NCBI RefSeq assembly: GCF_009937765.1
Contig: NZ_CP047089.1
Span: forward strand, 928,272-992,271
Direction: 5' to 3'
DNA from: Bacillus pumilus
GTDB taxonomy: Bacteria; Bacillota; Bacilli; Bacillales; Bacillaceae
DNA: 64,000 bases
Under the pieces are notes generated by a model. The model made no database searches, was not told where the DNA came from, and was given only the letters and a program-made list of their open reading frames with translations. A program made the position numbers and the translations under genes. Below are positions 38,198 to 45,922 of this stretch, piece by piece (within the stretch, counting starts at the first letter, position 1; the number at the start of each line of letters is the position of its first letter).

Positions 38198-38266
38198 ACA
38201 AAGGGCTAAAATCAAGATCATTTTAGCCCTTTGTCAACAATCTGAAGACTACATGACTGTAGTCTT
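38198..38266. terminator. Tandem hairpins between convergent tagU and mnaA
   Basis: Two inverted repeats: ACAAAGGGCTAAAAT at 38198-38212 with its complement at 38220-38234, and GAAGACTAC / GTAGTCTTC at 38244-38266 followed by T. A or T runs on both sides allow termination in both directions. Confidence 0.8.
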
Positions 38267-38271
38267 CTTTT

Positions 38272-39411
38272 TTATGATTTGAATGGGACAGGTTTTTCTT
38301 CACTTAATCCAAATCGATGAAGAAGTTCTTGGACAATTCGTTTCGATGCTTGTCCGTCACCATAAGGATTAGACGCCTTCGACATGCTGTCATATTCCTT
38401 CTGATCTACTAGCAGCTCTTTTGCCATTTTGTAAATGGTCTCTTCATCCGTACCTGCAAGCTTAAGTGTCCCAGCTTTCACGCCTTCTGGACGTTCTGTT
38501 GTATCACGGAGCACTAATACTGGCTTCCCTAGAGAAGGTGCCTCTTCTTGTACACCGCCAGAATCCGTTAAAATAAAGTGTGAAGCGGCAGCAAAGTTAT
38601 GGAAATCAACGACTTCAAGCGGTTCAATTAAGTGTACACGGTCTAGACCGCTAAATTCTGTCTGAGCCGCATCACGTACGGCAGGGTTTAAATGAACAGG
38701 ATAAACAACCTGAACATCTTCAAATTCTTCTACAACACGTCTAATAGCTCTAAACATGTTTTTCATTGGCTGGCCAAGATTCTCTCTGCGATGGGCCGTT
38801 AACAAGATCATTTTATCCGTTCCTATTCTTTCTAAAATAGGGTGCTGATAATGCTCAGTAACTGTTGTTTGCAGGGCGTCAATCGCTGTATTCCCTGTCA
38901 CACAAATGGTCTCTTCTTTTTTATTTTCAATTAAAAGATTCTGCTTCGCTTCCTCTGTAGGAGAGAAATGAATATCGGCAATAGTACCTGTCATTTGACG
39001 ATTCAATTCCTCTGGGAACGGCGAATATTTATTGTGTGTTCTCAATCCTGCTTCGACGTGCCCAACTGAAATTTGGTGATAAAATGCTGCCAAGCTGCCT
39101 GCAAAGGTCGTTGTTGTATCCCCATGGACAAGGACAATATCAGGCTTTTCTTCTAGGAATAATTGATCTAGCTTTAACAGTGCATTTGATGTAATTTCAG
39201 ATAATGTCTGGCGCTGTTTCATGATGTTTAAATCATGATCTGGCGTAATTGAAAAAGCCTCAAGAACTTGATCAAGCATCTCTCTGTGCTGGGCTGTCAC
39301 AGTAACAATTGAATTTATCTGTGGATGTTTATTTAATTCAAGGACAAGTGGTGCCATTTTGATCGCTTCAGGTCTAGTACCGAAAATAGTCATTACATTT
39401 AGTTTTTTCAC
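38272..39411 (-). CDS. mnaA: UDP-GlcNAc 2-epimerase MnaA (YvyH)
   Basis: Interconverts UDP-GlcNAc and UDP-ManNAc, which supplies ManNAc for the wall teichoic acid linkage unit. The 379 residues have MTIFGTRPEAIKMAPL, VHGDTTTTFAG, VGHVEAGLRTH, LTAHRRENLG and the ILTDSGGVQEEAPSLGKPVL region. The GTG at 39411 has an AAGAGGA site; the longer frame has no support. Divergent from gtaB. Confidence 0.96.
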   Translation of the reverse strand: MKKLNVMTIFGTRPEAIKMAPLVLELNKHPQINSIVTVTAQHREMLDQVLEAFSITPDHDLNIMKQRQTLSEITSNALLKLDQLFLEEKPDIVLVHGDTTTTFAGSLAAFYHQISVGHVEAGLRTHNKYSPFPEELNRQMTGTIADIHFSPTEEAKQNLLIENKKEETICVTGNTAIDALQTTVTEHYQHPILERIGTDKMILLTAHRRENLGQPMKNMFRAIRRVVEEFEDVQVVYPVHLNPAVRDAAQTEFSGLDRVHLIEPLEVVDFHNFAAASHFILTDSGGVQEEAPSLGKPVLVLRDTTERPEGVKAGTLKLAGTDEETIYKMAKELLVDQKEYDSMSKASNPYGDGQASKRIVQELLHRFGLSEEKPVPFKS

Positions 39412-39579
39412 TTGTTTAATCCTCTTTCCTAGTATAGTTACTTTCAATTATACACAATTTGGAGGATAAATTTAATGATATAAAAAAGAAATGTATATTG
39501 AAGTAACTCTAAATTTATCTTTCCTTTACATTTAACATACAAAATTTGAATTATAGAAAATTCTTTTAATTGAATTTAA

Positions 39580-39608
39580 TTGTCTTTTAATTGATATGAA
39601 GTTAAACT
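39580..39608 (+). promoter_or_regulatory. Possible sigma-A promoter of gtaB
   Basis: TTGTCT (39580-39585), 17-nt spacer, TAAACT (39603-39608) in the ~275-bp very AT-rich gap between mnaA and gtaB. AT richness raises the chance of a false match. Confidence 0.4.
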
Positions 39609-39687
39609 ATATTTATGTTAATTGATAAAATTTGATAAAAAACACAAAAATTAATTGTTTTTTCTACTAAGGAAGGTGCTAAGTTCA

Positions 39688-40569
39688 TTGAAAAAAGTAC
39701 GTAAAGCCATTATACCAGCTGCAGGTCTTGGGACACGTTTCCTCCCTGCAACAAAAGCGATGCCTAAAGAAATGCTGCCAATCGTTGATAAACCAACCAT
39801 TCAATATATTATTGAAGAAGCTGTTGAATCAGGAATTGAAGACATTATTATTGTGACTGGGAAAGGAAAAAGAGCCATTGAGGATCATTTTGATTTTGCA
39901 CCAGAGCTTGAGCGCAACCTGGAGGAAAAAGGGAAGAGCTCGCTTTTAGAGAAGGTGAGAAAATCCTCTAACATTGCTGACATTCATTACATACGTCAAA
40001 AGGAACCTAAAGGACTTGGACACGCAGTTTGGTGCGCACGTAAGTTCATCGGCGATGAACCTTTTGCTGTTTTACTAGGTGATGACATTGTACAAGCTAA
40101 AACACCAGGACTTCGTCAGCTGATGGATGAATATGAGAAAACACTTTCTTCTATCATTGGCGTTCAACAAGTAGCCGATAGTGATACAGATAGATACGGA
40201 ATCATTGATCCCCTAACCCAGGAAGGACGACGCTATCAAGTAAAAAACTTTGTTGAAAAGCCACCGCTTGGGACAGCTCCTTCAAATTTAGCAATCTTAG
40301 GACGATATATTTTCACACCAGAAATCTTTATGTATTTGGATCAGCAAGAAATTGGAGCTGGGGGAGAAATTCAACTGACTGATGCTATTCAAAAGCTAAA
40401 TGACATCCAACGTGTTTTTGCATATGACTTCGAAGGAAAACGATATGATGTTGGTGAAAAACAAGGCTTCATTGAAACAACTCTGGAGTTTGCCCTACAG
40501 GATGAAGAGTTGAAAAAGAAACTCATTCCATTTATGAAACAACTTCTTGAAAAAGAAGAAGAATATTAA
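39688..40569 (+). CDS. gtaB: UTP-glucose-1-phosphate uridylyltransferase GtaB
   Basis: Makes UDP-glucose for teichoic acid glucosylation, glycolipids and TuaD. The 293 residues start [19 protein letters not shown] with the nucleotide-binding loop, and contain [25 protein letters not shown] and the VEKP motif. The TTG at 39688 matches the conserved protein start and follows GGAAGGTG. It is the last gene of the block syntenic with the secA-gtaB region of B. subtilis. Confidence 0.97.
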   Translation: MKKVRKAIIPAAGLGTRFLPATKAMPKEMLPIVDKPTIQYIIEEAVESGIEDIIIVTGKGKRAIEDHFDFAPELERNLEEKGKSSLLEKVRKSSNIADIHYIRQKEPKGLGHAVWCARKFIGDEPFAVLLGDDIVQAKTPGLRQLMDEYEKTLSSIIGVQQVADSDTDRYGIIDPLTQEGRRYQVKNFVEKPPLGTAPSNLAILGRYIFTPEIFMYLDQQEIGAGGEIQLTDAIQKLNDIQRVFAYDFEGKRYDVGEKQGFIETTLEFALQDEELKKKLIPFMKQLLEKEEEY

Positions 40570-40574
40570 AAAAG

Positions 40575-40626
40575 CTGCCATGTTTGGCAGCTTTCAGCTT
40601 GTAGACAAAGTCTACAAGCTTTTTTG
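40575..40626 (+). terminator. Tandem terminators after gtaB
   Basis: GCTGCC / GGCAGC hairpin followed by AGCTTGTAGAC / GTCTACAAGCT with TTTTTT. Confidence 0.75.
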
Positions 40627-40665
40627 TATAATAAGGGTAATAACAATAATCTGTGGGGGATAAAC

Positions 40666-40764
40666 ATGTTATCGAAACGTGAAGAAGAAAGAAGAAATCA
40701 ATTAGAAGTAGTGGCTATCAGGTTGATAGGTCTGAGGTGGAAGCGTGGTGACACGTGGAGCTGA
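40666..40764 (+). pseudogene. Truncated transposase-like N-terminus fused to 23S rRNA tail
   Basis: An ATG behind a TGGGGGAT site opens a 32-codon frame beginning MLSKREEERRNQLEVVAI. This opening resembles, from memory, the N-terminus of IS1182-type transposases. After ~17 codons the frame runs into 23S rRNA sequence and stops. It is therefore at most a 5' fragment of a gene cut at ~40716. The family call is weak. Confidence 0.35.
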
Positions 40765-40792
40765 CAGATACTAATAGATCGAGGACTTAACC
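40717..40792 (+). rRNA. Truncated 23S rRNA, last ~76 nt only
   Basis: The segment from ATCAGGTTGATAGGTCTGAG through GAGCTGACAGATACTAAT to GAGGACTTAACC is the 3' end of a Bacillus 23S rRNA. Upstream of 40717 the similarity stops and no further rRNA is present. A 23S-5S type spacer and an intact 5S follow. Not a functional 23S. Confidence 0.92.
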
Positions 40793-40855
40793 TATATTCT
40801 ATTGTGAAGTTTGAACATTGTTATCTAGTTTTGAGAGAACATTCTCTCCATCAGG

Positions 40856-40971
40856 TTTGGTGGCGATAGCGAAGAGGTCACACCCGTTCCCATACCGAAC
40901 ACGGAAGTTAAGCTCTTCAGCGCCGATGGTAGTTGGGGGTCTCCCCCTGTGAGAGTAGGACGCCGCCAAGC
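40856..40971 (+). rRNA. rrf: 5S ribosomal RNA
   Basis: 116-nt sequence with the Bacillus 5S core (TTTGGTGGCGATAGCGAAG start, CCGTTCCCATACCGAACACG, GAGAGTAGGACGCCGCCAAG end). Terminal TTTGGTGGCG / CGCCGCCAAG pair to form helix I. It looks intact. Confidence 0.96.
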
Positions 40972-41013
40972 TTTTTGTTTATATCCTTCCAATGGAAGAA
41001 GTTACTTTATCAT

Positions 41014-41088
41014 TCCGCAGTAGCTCAGTGGTAGAGCTATCGGCTGTTAACCGATCGGTCGTAGGTTCGAGTCCTACCTGCGGAGCCA
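41014..41088 (+). tRNA. tRNA-Asn (GTT)
   Basis: Cloverleaf with acceptor TCCGCAG / CTGCGGA, anticodon loop CTGTTAA reading GTT, T-arm GGTTCGAGTCC, encoded CCA. Confidence 0.96.
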
Positions 41089-41089
41089 T

Positions 41090-41162
41090 GCTTCCATAGC
41101 TCAGTAGGTAGAGCACTTCCATGGTAAGGAAGAGGTCAGCGGTTCGAGCCCGCTTGGAAGCT
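41090..41162 (+). tRNA. tRNA-Thr (GGT)
   Basis: Cloverleaf with acceptor GCTTCCA / TGGAAGC, anticodon stem CTTCC / GGAAG and loop ATGGTAA reading GGT. The 3' CCA is not encoded. One nt after tRNA-Asn. Confidence 0.93.
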
Positions 41163-41186
41163 TTCCTCTAAATGTTGATCTGACAG

Positions 41187-41216
41187 GGTTTCTCGATGAT
41201 GAGAAGGCTTTTTTTT
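41187..41216 (+). terminator. Terminator of the 5S-tRNA unit
   Basis: TTCTC / GAGAA hairpin followed by a run of eight T. Confidence 0.7.
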
Positions 41217-41348
41217 ATGTCTTTTTTTATTTGTTTGGGGACCAATCCGCATGACCTAAACGCTGAGAGACTACCAGGTATATGCCGATTTGATTTAGTA
41301 GCATGAGTAAGAGGCATTACATGCAAATGAATTTTCTTTATATCGATT

Positions 41349-41508
41349 CCACCATTTTATTTAAAGTTGAAAAGGCAGTTGAGAACGTACAATGCTAATT
41401 CGTTAATTGCTGAATTAGCAAGGAACTCCATTGGCCAACGTTTTGCCACATAAGAAATGGAACGGACCGAAGACAAAAGCAGCTCTTCAAAAAACATTGG
41501 AAAAATGA
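41349..41508 (+). pseudogene. Possible degraded gene remnant
   Basis: Two short plus-strand frames look protein-like: one with KRQLRTYNANSLIAELARN (stop near 41453) and, one frame over, QGTPLANVLPHKKWNGPKTK, ending at a TGA at 41506-41508 just 7 nt before a strong terminator. A stop followed at once by a terminator is typical of a gene end, so this may be the 3' end of a decayed gene with one frameshift. No family recognised. Confidence 0.3.
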
Positions 41509-41515
41509 AAAAAGT

Positions 41516-41549
41516 AAAGCCCCTAGCCATAGAGAATAGGGGCTTTTTT
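41516..41549 (+). terminator. Terminator in the hag upstream region
   Basis: AAAGCCCCTA / TAGGGGCTTT hairpin followed by T run. Its stem is almost the same as that of the hag terminator at 43093. Confidence 0.8.
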
Positions 41550-41866
41550 GATGTTTATTTTTCATCGTTTGAAAATCTGTGAAGCTGCAATTCTTTTGCA
41601 GTCGCAACTTTCATTGTTTTTCTTTTGAAGTGAATCCTTCTCTCAAAAACCTTTTTCTTTCTCTGTTACTTTATCGAGTGATTCTAGGGTATACGAAAAA
41701 GTGTTGCTTCCACACGATTTTACACTAATCATGTTTCTGCTCCTGTTTTCGTAATATGTCCTTTTTGTTTTACTTAATATTCAATAAAAAGCAGTTCATT
41801 AAATTTCGTCATCCCTATATGCTTGTTAAATGTGTCTAAATTGTGAAATTGACAATTTCCACAAAC

Positions 41867-41893
41867 TAAAATATGTGGTAAGTCTGTCTATAG
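41867..41893 (+). promoter_or_regulatory. Sigma-D promoter of hag
   Basis: TAAA (41867-41870), 15-nt spacer, GTCTATAG (41886-41893; matches G.C.ATA. of GCCGATAT). It implies a transcript start near 41900 and a leader of about 215 nt before hag. Confidence 0.7.
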
Positions 41894-41944
41894 TAGGTAA
41901 CACAATACTCTTTGTTATGGTGAGCATTGAAAGAAGGAGATTTC

Positions 41945-42121
41945 ATGATTATTGCCATAACTGGTGTTACATATGGTAGTAAAGTCAGAGAGCCAAAAGG
42001 TGCTCTGCATTACTACTACACACATGCCTTAGAAATCGGAAATTCTAAGGAAGAGCTTTTCATCCAAATGGACTTACAGATAAGCTCTCGAAAAAAATTA
42101 CATGGAGGTAATAGGAAATGA
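41945..42121 (+). CDS. Leader ORF coupled to hag
   Basis: A 58-codon open frame in the predicted hag leader. The ATG at 41945 follows a GAAGGAG site at good spacing, and the TGA overlaps the hag ATG by 4 nt (ATGA), the arrangement of translational coupling. The product (starts MIIAITGVTYGSKVREPKG, basic C-terminus) has no recognised family, signal or membrane helix. Its last codons read through the hag ribosome site and a CsrA-type motif. It may be a regulatory leader peptide or just a chance frame; conservation is untested. Confidence 0.5.
   Translation: MIIAITGVTYGSKVREPKGALHYYYTHALEIGNSKEELFIQMDLQISSRKKLHGGNRK
42100..42109 (+). promoter_or_regulatory. CsrA-binding-type site over the hag ribosome site
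   Basis: ACATGGAGGT matches the CsrA target core (ACANGGANGT) and contains the GGAGG ribosome site of hag. This parallels B. subtilis, where CsrA binds over the hag Shine-Dalgarno sequence. Confidence 0.6.
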
Positions 42122-43086
42122 GAATTAACCACAATATCGCAGCACTTAACACATTGAACCGTTTGTCTGCAAACAATGGTGCGAGCCAAAAGAACATGGA
42201 GAAACTTTCTTCTGGTCTTAAAATCAACCGTGCAGGAGATGACGCAGCAGGTCTTGCAATCTCTGAAAAAATGCGTGGACAAATCCGCGGATTAGAAATG
42301 GCTTCAAAAAACGCGCAAGACGGCATCTCTCTTATTCAAACAGCTGAGGGTGCATTGACTGAAACTCACTCAATCCTTCAACGTGTTCGTGAACTAGTTG
42401 TTCAAGCTGGAAATACTGGTACACAGCAAGGTGAAGACTTAACTGCAATTAAAGATGAGATCACAGCGCTTGTTGATGAGGTCGATGGTATTTCTAATCG
42501 TACTGAGTTTAACGGAAAAAAATTATTAAATGGTACGTTTAATGGAACAGGTACACCAGGTACACCTGGCACACCTGCAGATTCAGAAGCTGGAACACCA
42601 GAAATCCCAGCAACCCCAGCAACTGATGGTGAGGCTTTAGTATTCCAAATTGGTGCAAATGCTACACAACAAATTAAGGTAAACATTCAAGATATGAGCG
42701 CTGCTGCTTTAGGCGTTGCAGGCACTGATGGTAAAACTGAGACAGGTAAATCTGTTAAAGATATCGATGTATCTAAATTTGAAACAATTGCAGCTGATGA
42801 AGATGGTGGATTTGATGATCAGTTAGCAATCGTTGATGGAGCTATTAAACAAGTTTCTGCACAACGTTCTAAACTTGGTGCAGTTCAAAACCGTCTAGAG
42901 CACACAATCAACAACCTTGGTGCTTCTTCTGAAAACTTAACAGCTGCTGAGTCTCGTATCCGTGACGTTGACATGGCGAAAGAAATGAGTGAGTTCACGA
43001 AGAACAACATTCTTTCTCAAGCGTCTCAAGCAATGCTTGCACAAGCGAATCAACAGCCACAAAACGTACTTCAATTATTACGATAA
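42118..43086 (+). CDS. hag: Flagellin
   Basis: Main filament protein, 322 residues. Conserved N-terminal coiled coil MRINHNIAALNTLNRLSAN through ~140 and C-terminal RIRDVDMAKEMSEFTKNNIL through LLR frame a variable centre. That centre includes a Gly/Thr/Pro repeat (residues ~141-165, GTPGTPGTP then EIPATPATDGE), likely surface exposed. In B. subtilis hag sits between csrA and flaG; here it is ~34 kb away on the opposite strand between tRNA genes and ybaR. Sigma-D promoter and CsrA-type site are present. Confidence 0.98.
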   Translation: MRINHNIAALNTLNRLSANNGASQKNMEKLSSGLKINRAGDDAAGLAISEKMRGQIRGLEMASKNAQDGISLIQTAEGALTETHSILQRVRELVVQAGNTGTQQGEDLTAIKDEITALVDEVDGISNRTEFNGKKLLNGTFNGTGTPGTPGTPADSEAGTPEIPATPATDGEALVFQIGANATQQIKVNIQDMSAAALGVAGTDGKTETGKSVKDIDVSKFETIAADEDGGFDDQLAIVDGAIKQVSAQRSKLGAVQNRLEHTINNLGASSENLTAAESRIRDVDMAKEMSEFTKNNILSQASQAMLAQANQQPQNVLQLLR

Positions 43087-43092
43087 TAAACC

Positions 43093-43122
43093 AAAAGCCC
43101 CTTTGATATAGGGGCTTTTTTG
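43093..43122 (+). terminator. Terminator of hag
   Basis: AAAAGCCCCT / AGGGGCTTTT hairpin with T run, 7 nt after the hag stop. Confidence 0.9.
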
Positions 43123-43416
43123 TTTGTTTTAAAATGTTGGACTCGCTCAGTGACAAATAGACTCATGAAGATGGAATAAATCGATTGGTAAGGAAGCTTT
43201 GTATCAATTTTCTACACTTTCCTTCTTTTTGTGCTTGATTCCTTAGTTCCTTTCTTATATTCTTACTAAAGTGATGATTATCCTCTCTAACAAAAGACTC
43301 TGTACGTTCCTCTTTTTCCCCGAAAGTGAAGCATTGTTTATTTTCCTTTCCTCATCTCCAGGTTTGAATGATCTTCTTTTCCGTGTACGGTATGTATATA
43401 AAAAGGAGTAGATGGT
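43123..43416. other. Intergenic stretch between hag and ybaR
   Basis: About 290 bp of T-rich sequence. I see no RNA gene, ORF or convincing promoter; only the AAAGGAG site of ybaR at its end. Confidence 0.6.
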
Positions 43417-44859
43417 TTGAAAGATTTATTTGTAAAGCAAGAATGGTTTGGATATGTGCGTCAGGATGTGCTGGCGGGTATTTTAGTGGCTCTGGCTTTA
43501 ATTCCTGAGGCGATTGCGTTTTCGATTATTGCGGGCGTTGATCCAAAGGTTGGGTTGTATGCTTCGTTTTGTATTGCCATTGTCATTTCGTTTGTTGGTG
43601 GACGACCAGGTATGATTTCGGCTGCTACAGGGGCTATGGCTCTGGTTATGGTTAATTTGGTAGCTGATCATGGATTGCAATACTTGTTTGCGGCTACGAT
43701 TTTAACAGGACTGATTCAAATAGTGTTTGGACTTTGCCGAGTGTCTCGTCTGATGAAGTTTATTCCGAGATCCGTAATGGTTGGTTTTGTGAATGCGTTG
43801 GCTATTATGATCTTTATGGCTCAGCTTCCGCATTTTGTTGGGGAATCATTGGCCATGTATATCATGACAGGCGGTGCTTTGCTGATCATTTATTTATTGC
43901 CGATGGTGGTAAAGGTGATACCTTCCCCCCTCATTGCGATTATTGTCATGACGATCATTGCTGTATTTGGACATATTGATGTGAGAACAGTTGGAGATAT
44001 GGGAGAGCTTCCTAGTACTTTGCCTGCTTTTCTGATTCCTCAAGTTCCGTTTAGCTGGGAGACTCTTGCTATCATTTTTCCTTATTCTTTAGCGCTAGCC
44101 ATGGTTGGTTTACTTGAGTCTCTTTTAACTGCACAGATTGTTGATGATATGACGGAGACGTCTAGTCGAAAGAACAAGGAAGCGAGAGGTCAAGGGATTG
44201 CCAATGTGGTTGCAGGATTCTTTGGTGGTATGGCTGGTTGTGCGATGATTGGTCAATCAGTGATCAATACGAAGGCAGGCGGGCGTGGCCGACTTTCTAC
44301 CTTTGTAGCGGGTGCCTTTTTAATGGTTCTCATTTTTGTACTTGGTGATGTTGTGGTTCAGATTCCGATGGCTGCTCTTGTGGCTGTGATGATTATGGTC
44401 TCCGTTGGGACATTTGATTGGAGTTCCTTTCAGCAGCTAAAAAAGAATCCGAAAACAGATTCTATCGTGATGATTGTTACGGTCGTGACGGTGGTGTTAA
44501 CTCATGATTTATCAAAAGGTGTTTTTGCAGGTGTGCTACTTAGCGCTGTATTCTTTGTGGCAAAAATATCGAAGCTTCATATTACCTCTACTGAAAAGCA
44601 AGTAGGGACTTGGGTTTATCGAATTAAAGGTCAAATTTTCTTTGCTTCTGTCACTGATTTCATCCAAGCGTTCCATCAGGGGAATGATCTCCAAACCGTT
44701 GTGATTGATCTATCTGAAGCGCGTATATGGGATGAATCGGGTGTGGCAGCGATAGAACGTGTAAAGGAAAAGTATCATGCAGCTGGCGTACAAGTAGACA
44801 TAGTTGGAATGGATACACAAAGTCGAAATCTTGTGAAACAGGTGAATGGTTCTTCATAA
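43417..44859 (+). CDS. ybaR: SulP family anion permease with STAS domain
   Basis: SLC26/SulP-type transporter, 480 residues, about 11-12 membrane segments and a cytoplasmic C-terminal STAS domain (~375-480, with [20 protein letters not shown]). The N-terminal signature [24 protein letters not shown] is clear. Substrate may be sulfate, bicarbonate or another anion; not decidable. Position before a BASS transporter matches ybaR-ybaS of B. subtilis. TTG start with AAAGGAG. Confidence 0.9.
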   Translation: MKDLFVKQEWFGYVRQDVLAGILVALALIPEAIAFSIIAGVDPKVGLYASFCIAIVISFVGGRPGMISAATGAMALVMVNLVADHGLQYLFAATILTGLIQIVFGLCRVSRLMKFIPRSVMVGFVNALAIMIFMAQLPHFVGESLAMYIMTGGALLIIYLLPMVVKVIPSPLIAIIVMTIIAVFGHIDVRTVGDMGELPSTLPAFLIPQVPFSWETLAIIFPYSLALAMVGLLESLLTAQIVDDMTETSSRKNKEARGQGIANVVAGFFGGMAGCAMIGQSVINTKAGGRGRLSTFVAGAFLMVLIFVLGDVVVQIPMAALVAVMIMVSVGTFDWSSFQQLKKNPKTDSIVMIVTVVTVVLTHDLSKGVFAGVLLSAVFFVAKISKLHITSTEKQVGTWVYRIKGQIFFASVTDFIQAFHQGNDLQTVVIDLSEARIWDESGVAAIERVKEKYHAAGVQVDIVGMDTQSRNLVKQVNGSS

Positions 44860-44917
44860 GTTCTTTCTGTTTGTTACAATAGAAAAGGTAAGAAAGTGAA
44901 GGATGGAGGTGGCCGGC

Positions 44918-45883
44918 ATGCTTGTGCGTTTGAACCAAGTGCTCGGCCGTATGATGCCATTTATTACGCCTATTAGTGTATTACTTGGTGTTTTATTGGC
45001 GGCTTATTTAAAGGATTTTACGTTTATGGTACCTTGGGTATTTGCCATTATGACATTTTCAGGGAGCTTGTCGTCTACTTTTTCAGCTTTAAAACATACG
45101 GTGATGCATCCATTGCCTTTGATTTTATCGTTTATGATTTTGCATGTGTTGATGCCTCTGTATGCTTGGTCAGCGGGGCATTTGATATTTGCGGGTGATT
45201 CTATGACGATTACCGGTTTGACGCTTGCGATGGTGATTCCGACAGGTGTGTCTAGTTTAATATGGGCGGCAATGTATAAAGGGAATGTCGGATTAACGTT
45301 GTCTATCATTTTAATAGATACATTGCTTTCGCCATTGATTGTGCCAGTAAGCTTGTCACTCTTCGTCGGTACACAGGTCCATATGGACATGGTGGCGATC
45401 ATGAAAGGGCTGTTCGGTATGGTGGTGCTGCCCTCTATTTTAGGGATGCTCGTTCGTCAGTATGCAAAGCCATCGGTGACAAAAGCAATGAGTCAGACCT
45501 TGGCTCCTTTTTCAAAATTAGGCTTGTTTGTTGTCGTATCGATTAACAGTTCTGTTGTCGCCCCATATTTGCGTGAATTGGATGCTGCCTTTTTTAGCAA
45601 AGCAGCGACTGTCTTTTTCATTGCGATGAGTGGTTATGCATTTGCGTGGTTGATTGGAAAGGTGATGAAATGTACTCAAGGGGAGATTGTTGCCATTGTG
45701 TATACGGGCGGCATGAGAAATATTAGTGCCGGAGCTGTGCTTGCGATTAGCTTTTTCCCGCCTGCTGTGGCTGTTCCTGTTGTGATTGGTATGCTGTTTC
45801 AGCAAGTACTTGCTGCCTTGTTTGGTTCCTTACTCAATCGTTTTGAGCTAAAAGCACCTGCTGTGACTAAATCTTTAACATGA
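44918..45883 (+). CDS. ybaS: BASS family sodium-coupled transporter
   Basis: Bile acid:sodium symporter superfamily member, 321 residues, about 10 membrane helices, with the GLTLAMVIPTGVSSLIWA and VYTGGMRNISAGAVLA core motifs. The ATG at 44918 is 6 nt after GGAGGTG; an upstream ATG at 44903 overlaps that site. Follows ybaR by 58 bp. True substrate unknown. Confidence 0.88.
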   Translation: MLVRLNQVLGRMMPFITPISVLLGVLLAAYLKDFTFMVPWVFAIMTFSGSLSSTFSALKHTVMHPLPLILSFMILHVLMPLYAWSAGHLIFAGDSMTITGLTLAMVIPTGVSSLIWAAMYKGNVGLTLSIILIDTLLSPLIVPVSLSLFVGTQVHMDMVAIMKGLFGMVVLPSILGMLVRQYAKPSVTKAMSQTLAPFSKLGLFVVVSINSSVVAPYLRELDAAFFSKAATVFFIAMSGYAFAWLIGKVMKCTQGEIVAIVYTGGMRNISAGAVLAISFFPPAVAVPVVIGMLFQQVLAALFGSLLNRFELKAPAVTKSLT

Positions 45884-45918
45884 AAAGACCTCCATCCTAT
45901 GAGATGGAGGTCTTTTTG
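45884..45918. terminator. Shared terminator between ybaS and namZ
   Basis: AAAGACCTCCATC / GATGGAGGTCTTT hairpin between convergent genes, with A and T runs. Confidence 0.9.
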
Positions 45919-45922
45919 CGAA

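Larger units (their letters stand above)
41217..41866. other. Gene-poor stretch upstream of hag
   Basis: About 650 bp with no complete gene I can support. It holds a possible gene remnant (41349-41508), a terminator (41516-41549) and then ~300 bp of AT-rich sequence without recognisable structure before the hag promoter. A 70-codon minus-strand frame at 41395-41607 has no ribosome site or family resemblance and spans the terminator. Confidence 0.6.

Noticed and set aside
41395-41607. Minus-strand 70-codon ORF
   Set aside because: Spans a terminator, lacks a ribosome site and resembles no family.
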